NCBI GenBank assembly: GCA_002311335.1
Contig: DBZX01000070.1
Coordinates: 6,693 to 26,152, forward strand
Source of the DNA: a bacterium UBP10_UBA1149
GTDB lineage: Bacteria > Desulfobacterota > Binatia > UBA1149
Direction of reading: 5' to 3'
Length of the DNA: 19,460 nt
This document shows positions 15,147 to 19,460 of this stretch, one piece after another. Position numbers and translations under genes: made by a program. Each line of letters starts with the position of its first letter. The first letter of the stretch is position 1. The notes under the pieces were generated by a model. That model was not told the origin of the DNA and did no database searches. It saw only the letters and a list, made by a program, of their open reading frames with translations.

Positions 15147-15797
15147 CTAGCGCTGCTGCTTATCGACCGGCGCCTGTCCCATCGAAGCCAGCACCCCCGA
15201 CAGGCTCGAAGCCGACGCCTCGCGAACCTCGTCGTGGAGACTGCCCCCGTGCGAATCCATCGTTACCACGGCAACGAAATCCTTCAACTCGATTTCCCAC
15301 ATGGCCTCGGCGACGCCGAAGTCGCGATGGACCACCCCATCCACCCGCTCCACGCTACGAGCGAGAAAGGTTGCCGCGCCACCGATGGCGTGGAGATAAA
15401 CAGCGCCGTACTCCTTGAGCGCCGAAAGAGTTCTCGCGCCCATGCCGCCCTTGCCGATAACCGCCCTTACTCCAAAGCGCTCGATGACCTCGGCCTGGAC
15501 ACCTTCTTCCCTGATGCTGGTAGTAGGGCCAGCCGAGACAAACTCTGCACGCCCGTCATCGTGCTCTTTAACGACGGGGCCACAATGGTAGATGACCCCA
15601 TCCTGCAATCGCTGCTCAATTCGGAGAAGGTTCTCGCGTTCATCATCGTTGGGCTGCGAAACCTCAACGAACTCCTCGACAAGGTACTTGTGCGCGCGGT
15701 CGCGGGCGGTGAGCACGGCTCCCGACAGAGAAACCTGGTCACCGACCCGCAGCGACCTGACCGTTTTCTCATCAATGGGTACCTGGAGGTTTATCAT
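15147..15797 (-). CDS. Class I fumarate hydratase, beta (C-terminal) subunit
   Basis: This 216-residue protein is the C-terminal swivelling subunit of a two-subunit, oxygen-sensitive fumarase/tartrate dehydratase. It carries the family blocks LRVGDQVSLSG, IYHCGPVV, SAGPTTSIREE, IGKGGMG and YLHAIGGAA. With the alpha subunit it interconverts fumarate and L-malate. The 216-residue length fits separate beta subunits. ATG 15797 has AGGTGG about 6 bases upstream and lies 17 bp after the alpha subunit stop. A tartrate or mesaconate/2-methylmalate dehydratase specificity cannot be excluded from sequence. The FrhB-like gene follows closely. Confidence 0.92.
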   Translation of the reverse strand: MINLQVPIDEKTVRSLRVGDQVSLSGAVLTARDRAHKYLVEEFVEVSQPNDDERENLLRIEQRLQDGVIYHCGPVVKEHDDGRAEFVSAGPTTSIREEGVQAEVIERFGVRAVIGKGGMGARTLSALKEYGAVYLHAIGGAATFLARSVERVDGVVHRDFGVAEAMWEIELKDFVAVVTMDSHGGSLHDEVREASASSLSGVLASMGQAPVDKQQR

Positions 15798-15814
15798 GAT
15801 TGCCCACCTACCCT

Positions 15815-16696
15815 TCAGATGATTTCCGTCTTGCCTTTCGAAACAACCAGGCGACGATGCCGGTGGGCCCAGCAGGCATAAGCCACCGACACGAAGTAGG
15901 AAGCGGGTATGCGGTTACGAACACCGGCCTTGACGCCGAGTAACGTCGTCTTGCCACCGAAACCCATGGGCCCGATGCCAAGTTCGTTGCAGCGCTCGAA
16001 CATCTCATCTTCAAAATCGGCCAGCACTCTGTCCTGGTTGGTATCGGTGAGCGAGCGCAGCAGTTGCTCCTTGGCCAACTCGTAGGACCCCATGCGGTCT
16101 CCGCCAATTCCGATACCGAGGATACCCGGCGCGCAGCCGCGGCCCTGTGCCAGGTGAACGGCCTCGAGAACGCATCTCTTTACACCCGCGAGGTCCCTGT
16201 CCGCGCCCAGGCCCACGTCGGGAAGCGAGAACTGCGCACCGACGTTTTCGCAACCCCCTCCCTTGAGCAGCAGGTGCACGTCAATTTCGTCCATCTCCCA
16301 CTCCTCGAAGTGAAAAACCGGCATCCCCGCGCCAAGGTTGTCGTCCACGCTCTCACCGCTCAGTGAATCGACCGAGTTCGGGCGCAGACGGTTCTCCGCG
16401 GTAGCAGCTGCAACCGCCCGTTCGGCGACCCGCTTGAACGCCAACTGCGACATCCCGCTGGGGTGGTGGACGTAAAAAGAAATCATGCCGGTGTCCTGGC
16501 AGAGCGGGCTGGTACCGGCACGCGACATCTCAATGTTCTGCAGGAGAATATTAAAAACGTTCTCGCCCGCCGAACCCGGTTCTTCCTTTTCGCGGGCGGC
16601 GGTCATGGCCTCGTCGATATCCCGCGGCAGGTCAGTAGACGTCCGCCGTATGAGTTCGAGCAGGGGTTCGTAGAGATCTGTTAATGCATCGCTCAT
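15815..16696 (-). CDS. Class I fumarate hydratase, alpha (N-terminal) subunit
   Basis: This 293-residue catalytic subunit binds a [4Fe-4S] cluster that acts as Lewis acid in hydration of fumarate to malate. Cluster-ligand cysteines are visible as C66 in SPLCQDTGM, C149 in KGGGCENVG and C188 in GRGCAPGILGIGIGGDR. Other family segments are IEMSRAGTSPL and GIGPMGFGGKTT. The length is normal for separate alpha subunits. I chose ATG 16696 because the extra upstream codons show no homology and the next gene (apt) ends 55 bp away; only a weak GAG lies upstream. It is paired with the beta subunit, so a functional enzyme is expected. Related tartrate dehydratase activity is possible. Confidence 0.92.
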   Translation of the reverse strand: MSDALTDLYEPLLELIRRTSTDLPRDIDEAMTAAREKEEPGSAGENVFNILLQNIEMSRAGTSPLCQDTGMISFYVHHPSGMSQLAFKRVAERAVAAATAENRLRPNSVDSLSGESVDDNLGAGMPVFHFEEWEMDEIDVHLLLKGGGCENVGAQFSLPDVGLGADRDLAGVKRCVLEAVHLAQGRGCAPGILGIGIGGDRMGSYELAKEQLLRSLTDTNQDRVLADFEDEMFERCNELGIGPMGFGGKTTLLGVKAGVRNRIPASYFVSVAYACWAHRHRRLVVSKGKTEII

Positions 16697-16751
16697 GACT
16701 ACTCGAACATAGTCATATCGCCTTTTGGAAGGTGTATCAACGAAAGCGCCG

Positions 16752-17276
16752 TCAGTCGCTGTACTGGATAAGAGAGAAAGTCGGGCGTGGGGCAAGCCGG
16801 CCGCGCCCCCCCAGCGCCTCGAGCTCTATGACGAAGGCGCATGCGGTCACCTTTGCGCCGAGCCCTTCTACCAGCTTCACGGTCGCCGCGGCGGTGCCCC
16901 CGGTAGCAAGGAGATCATCGACCAGGAGGGTGCGTACCCCCGTGCCCAGGGCGTCGCTGTGGATCTCAAGAGAATCGCTGCCGTACTCCAGTTCGTAGTC
17001 CTCGGACACGATCTTCGACGGCAACTTGCCAGCCTTTCGAACCAGGGTCAGGCCCGTCCCAAGGGCGTAGGCCACCGGCGCACCGATGATAAAGCCCCGC
17101 GATTCGATGCCCACGACCGCGTCTACCTCGCCGCGAAAGTGATCGGCGATGCTGTCGACCACGGTGCGAAGAGCGGCCGCGTCGGATAGCACGGGGGTGA
17201 TGTCCCGGTACGCGATACCAGGTTTGGGAAAGTCGTGTATCGTGCGGACGAGTTTGCGGAGATCCACTTCAGTCAC
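16752..17276 (-). CDS. apt: Adenine phosphoribosyltransferase
   Basis: This 174-residue cytosolic purine-salvage enzyme converts adenine and PRPP to AMP and pyrophosphate. Seen are DFPKPGIAYRDITPVL (15-30), AVVGIESRGFIIG (53-65), LVRKAGKLP (78-86), and the PRPP-binding loop LLVDDLLATGGT (117-128). Length is typical for the family. The start is GTG 17276, overlapping the LysM/M23 stop by 8 bp; an in-frame GTG at 17267 (giving MDLRKLV, closer to many Apt N-termini) is equally plausible. Neither has a strong ribosome-binding site, so coupling to the upstream gene is likely. Confidence 0.93.
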   Translation of the reverse strand: MTEVDLRKLVRTIHDFPKPGIAYRDITPVLSDAAALRTVVDSIADHFRGEVDAVVGIESRGFIIGAPVAYALGTGLTLVRKAGKLPSKIVSEDYELEYGSDSLEIHSDALGTGVRTLLVDDLLATGGTAAATVKLVEGLGAKVTACAFVIELEALGGRGRLAPRPTFSLIQYSD

Positions 17277-18090
17277 TGCGGCCGGCCAGTCTTTGCTGCC
17301 CGGATTCTGAAAGGTAGTACATGGGGTCGCGTACCACGTTTCGCCGACGGATTTCAAAGTGAAGGTGCGGCTTGGCCGTACGGCCCGATGAACCGAGATC
17401 GGCAATGCGCTGCCCCCGGGATACCTGGTCGCGCACTGCTACCCGGTTGCGACTGTTGTGAGCGTAAAGCGTACTGAAGCCCCTGTCGTGCTCCAGTATT
17501 ATCATCCAACCGTAGCCTGGCAGCTGGTCGCTGAATATGACCTTACCTGCTCGCGCGGCGATGACGGCACTGCCCGCTTCACCGGCAATATCGATCCCAT
17601 CGTGATGCGACGCCCCCCGGGGTCCGAATCTGGACGTCAGCTTGCCTTCGGTTGGCCAGCCGAACAGTCCCGGAGCAGTCGAGGGTTTCTTGACAGCAGC
17701 GGTTTCAGCCGGGGGCCGTTCTTTTGTCCTGGCCGCAGCCAGGGCGCCCCCACTGCTCTTGACTGTCGTTCGAGCGACCGGCGTTTTCCGCGCCGGTCTC
17801 GGGCTCACGGTCCTTGGCGGAGAACTGCGAACAGAACGCGGCGTGATAACCCCCACCGGCAGAACCCGAGCTGCCTCGGGCACAAAAATCCTGTCTCCCG
17901 GCTGCAGCGTAAAAGGCTTGTCCAGCCCATTAACCTTACCCAGCTGGAGATACGGAATCCCGTAGGCCTTGCCGATGCGGTAGAGGTTCTCCCCGGTTCG
18001 CACCGTGTGAATAACACCGGTCGAACACCCGATGGCCAACGAAACGACGAGCGTCGCAACGATGGGAGCCAGACCTCTTGCCTTGTTCAC
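17269..18090 (-). CDS. nlpD: LysM/M23 murein-hydrolase-like lipoprotein (NlpD/EnvC-like)
   Basis: This 273-residue envelope lipoprotein has a signal sequence with lipobox LAIGC (lipidated C22). A LysM peptidoglycan-binding domain follows (about 28-71, HTVRTGENLYRIGKAYGIP ... PGDRIFVP). A Pro/Arg/Thr-rich linker (about 80-140) leads to an M23 (LytM) peptidase domain (about 145-262). The zinc ligands of active M23 enzymes appear intact: H163-x3-D167 in HDGID and H242-x-H244 in HLHFE, plus H211. It may therefore be a true endopeptidase, unlike E. coli NlpD, which lacks metal ligands and acts as an amidase activator. Start GTG 18090 has AAGGGG 7 bases upstream and overlaps the previous stop as GTGA. 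Its closeness to surE echoes the surE-pcm-nlpD-rpoS order of proteobacteria, though pcm and rpoS are missing. Confidence 0.88.
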   Translation of the reverse strand: MNKARGLAPIVATLVVSLAIGCSTGVIHTVRTGENLYRIGKAYGIPYLQLGKVNGLDKPFTLQPGDRIFVPEAARVLPVGVITPRSVRSSPPRTVSPRPARKTPVARTTVKSSGGALAAARTKERPPAETAAVKKPSTAPGLFGWPTEGKLTSRFGPRGASHHDGIDIAGEAGSAVIAARAGKVIFSDQLPGYGWMIILEHDRGFSTLYAHNSRNRVAVRDQVSRGQRIADLGSSGRTAKPHLHFEIRRRNVVRDPMYYLSESGQQRLAGRSD

Positions 18091-18572
18091 CGCGCACCCC
18101 TTGACAGGAGCAGATCGAAGGCACTGCTACCCGACACCATGACCAGGCTGACAATACCTCCGGCCATCAGCACTCCGATCACCGAAGCCGCCATAAAATC
18201 CCTGAAGCGAAAACCCAGCAGGTATGCGCCCAGCGCACCCGAGTAAACTCCCGACCCCGGCAGCGGTATGCCGATGAACAGGCCGAGCCCGAGCACCCCC
18301 CACTTGTTGACCCACGGCTCCACGTTGCGCTGGGTACGGACGACCATTTTTTCGTAAATCACGCGTATCCAGTCAAAGCGCAGCAGCAGGTGAACCGCGC
18401 GATCCAGGAAAATCCACACCACCGGCGCCAGCGCGACGTTGGCAAGCAAGCAGACAGCTACCGCGAGGCCGAAGGGCATCGACGATTGGAGGTAGCCATA
18501 AGGAATAGACGCACGCAGCTCCAGGGCGGGAACAAACGTGATGGCAACCAGTAGTGCGAGCTGGGTAAGCAT
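18087..18572 (-). CDS. Putative small multi-drug export family membrane protein (COG2426-like)
   Basis: This 161-residue integral membrane protein has about four hydrophobic segments (roughly 2-18, 33-56, 93-120 and 128-150). It has the family-like re-entrant motif LGLGLFIGIPLPGSGVYSGA (about 95-114), in which the P-L-P-G-S/T-G core is diagnostic for the small multi-drug export (Sm_multidrug_ex) family, distantly related to DedA/SNARE-associated proteins. True drug export is unproven for the family. The start ATG 18572 lies 36 bp after surE, and its stop overlaps the NlpD-like start as GTGA, pointing to coupled translation. No strong ribosome-binding site is seen. Confidence 0.82.
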   Translation of the reverse strand: MLTQLALLVAITFVPALELRASIPYGYLQSSMPFGLAVAVCLLANVALAPVVWIFLDRAVHLLLRFDWIRVIYEKMVVRTQRNVEPWVNKWGVLGLGLFIGIPLPGSGVYSGALGAYLLGFRFRDFMAASVIGVLMAGGIVSLVMVSGSSAFDLLLSRGAR

Positions 18573-18608
18573 TTGCAGGTGGAACGTTTTTGCGAGAAGC
18601 CGCTGCGA

Positions 18609-19355
18609 TCAGTCCGGCGCCCAGGTCTTCTGGATGTCGTCGAGAAAACCGAGCGAGCCGTGATTGGTGAGGTCCAGATGCAAGGGTGTGACCGAAACCA
18701 GCCCGGCGTGTACCGCGGCGAGATCGGTACCGGGTTCGTCATCGAATCCCAGGTCGTCGCCCCCGATCCAGTAGTACTTTCGGCCCCGCGGATCCGTCTT
18801 CTCAACAATGGCGTCACCGTAACGGCGGCGGCCCTGCCGCGTCACCACGAAGCCCTCACCCTTGCAATTCTCAGGCACGTTCACATTCAGCAGTGTATCA
18901 TCCGGCAGGCCTGAATGCTTGACCACCCGGCAGAGATTTGCGGCGAAGCAGGCTGCCGCGCCGTAATCAAAGTTCGATTTCCCCGCCTGGGAAACAGCTA
19001 TAGCTGGAATTCCCTGGAGCACGGCCTCCATCGCAGCCGAAACTGTACCCGAATAGGTTATGTCGTCGCCAAGGTTTGCGCCGCGGTTTATGCCCGAAAC
19101 AACCAACCATGGGCGCTCGTCCAGCAGCCCGTTCACCGCAAGGTTGACGCAATCGGTAGGCGTACCGTCCACGGCGAGCCACCCTTCCCGTAGCAGCTCG
19201 GCTCTTAGCGGCCGCGAAAGAGTAATCGCGTGGCCAGCCGCAGACTGTTCTCGATCCGGGGCGACCACGAAGACACGGTCGAGCGGAGCGAGGGCAGCGG
19301 CCAGGACAGCCAGGCCGGGCGCGTGCACGCCGTCGTCATTGCAGACAAGTATCAT
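18609..19355 (-). CDS. surE: 5'/3'-nucleotidase SurE
   Basis: This 248-residue metal-dependent phosphatase acts on nucleoside monophosphates and is linked to stress survival. It has the metal-binding N-terminus ILVCNDDG with D7 and D8, then VVAPDREQSAAGHAIT (30-44, with S38), VDGTPTDCVNLA (62-73) and the signature VSGINRGANLGDDITYSGTV (86-105, with N90). Length is typical. Start ATG 19355 fits the family N-terminus exactly; GGAG lies too far upstream to help, and no close ribosome-binding site is visible. It is the first protein gene after the tRNA and heads a run that continues through nlpD and apt, so AMP-related salvage genes (surE, apt) are in one cluster. Confidence 0.95.
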   Translation of the reverse strand: MILVCNDDGVHAPGLAVLAAALAPLDRVFVVAPDREQSAAGHAITLSRPLRAELLREGWLAVDGTPTDCVNLAVNGLLDERPWLVVSGINRGANLGDDITYSGTVSAAMEAVLQGIPAIAVSQAGKSNFDYGAAACFAANLCRVVKHSGLPDDTLLNVNVPENCKGEGFVVTRQGRRRYGDAIVEKTDPRGRKYYWIGGDDLGFDDEPGTDLAAVHAGLVSVTPLHLDLTNHGSLGFLDDIQKTWAPD

Positions 19356-19397
19356 GACCGCCCGTCAGGGTTTTGCTCCGATACACCGGTTGCCAGA

Positions 19398-19422
19398 CCG
19401 GGGGTGACCATCGCACCCCCGG
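19398..19422 (-). terminator. 9-bp GC-rich hairpin just after the tRNA gene
   Basis: On the minus strand CCGGGGGTG (19422-19414), loop CGATGGT and CACCCCCGG (19406-19398) pair perfectly. It begins 7 bases after the tRNA CCA end. There is no T-run after it, so it may be an RNA 3'-end or processing structure rather than a classical terminator. A shorter hairpin, ACCGG (19390-19386) with CCGGT (19401-19397), uses part of the same arm and would compete with it. Confidence 0.5.
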
Positions 19423-19429
19423 CTGACAA

Positions 19430-19460
19430 TGGTCGGGGCGACTGGATTTGAACCAGCGAC
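19430..19460 (-). tRNA. 3' end of a tRNA, probably tRNA-Pro (partial)
   Basis: The minus strand from the window edge reads a complete T-arm (GCTGG, loop TTCAAAT, CCAGT), then the 3' acceptor strand CGCCCCG, discriminator A and an encoded CCA (19432-19430). A final G in the acceptor strand implies a C1:G72 first pair, which with A73 is the bacterial tRNA-Pro identity pattern. The anticodon lies outside the window, so the amino acid is inferred, not seen. Confidence 0.8.

Noticed and set aside
14216..15418. 400-codon plus-strand open frame opposite the FrhB-like gene
   Set aside because: It runs antisense to a gene with clear Fe-S and FrhB motifs, its own translation shows no family motif, and long antisense frames are common in GC-rich DNA.
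1..19460. CRISPR array, insertion sequence, prophage or integration site next to the tRNA
   Set aside because: No regularly spaced repeats, transposase or integrase motifs, or duplicate of the tRNA 3' end were seen in the window.

Overview
This is a gene-dense, high-GC bacterial chromosomal window. Every complete gene lies on the minus strand, so transcription runs from high to low coordinates. Several features suggest an uncultured lineage of the former Deltaproteobacteria (Myxococcota-, Desulfobacterota- or Binatota-like): an F420-hydrogenase beta-like (FrhB) flavo-iron-sulfur protein, a DUF1329 envelope protein, a secreted protein with 'NDGLDC...DDxxCPxGxC' cysteine motifs, a split transketolase and a rhodanese-MoeB fusion. 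This placement is an inference from gene content only. No mobile element, CRISPR array or rRNA is visible.

In transcription order, the window opens with the 3' end of a tRNA (probably tRNA-Pro) followed by a strong hairpin. A tightly packed block follows (about 19355 to 13946): surE, a small multidrug-export-like membrane protein, an NlpD-like LysM/M23 lipoprotein, apt, the alpha and beta subunits of a class I fumarase, and the FrhB-like protein. Gaps are 55 bp or less and two junctions overlap, so this could be one operon.

The middle of the window (13902 to 9804) is a self-contained unit. It has a sigma70-like promoter, one 1302-residue secreted PHP-type (CehA/McbA-like) multidomain protein, and a Rho-independent terminator. 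It is the most unusual locus here.

A second run of genes follows (9758 to 94): a secreted HEAT-repeat protein, overlapping DUF1329 protein, ribonuclease HII, a dicarboxylate/Na+ symporter, a GST/SspA-like protein, a lone NuoI-type ferredoxin subunit, rhodanese-MoeB, a histidine phosphatase, and the N- and C-terminal halves of transketolase. The first 75 bases may hold the end of a convergent plus-strand gene.

The genes mix housekeeping functions (nucleotide salvage and survival, RNA-DNA repair, pentose phosphate carbon shuffling, C4-dicarboxylate metabolism, sulfur-carrier activation) with two secreted or envelope systems of unknown role. No intergenic stretch exceeds about 155 bases.
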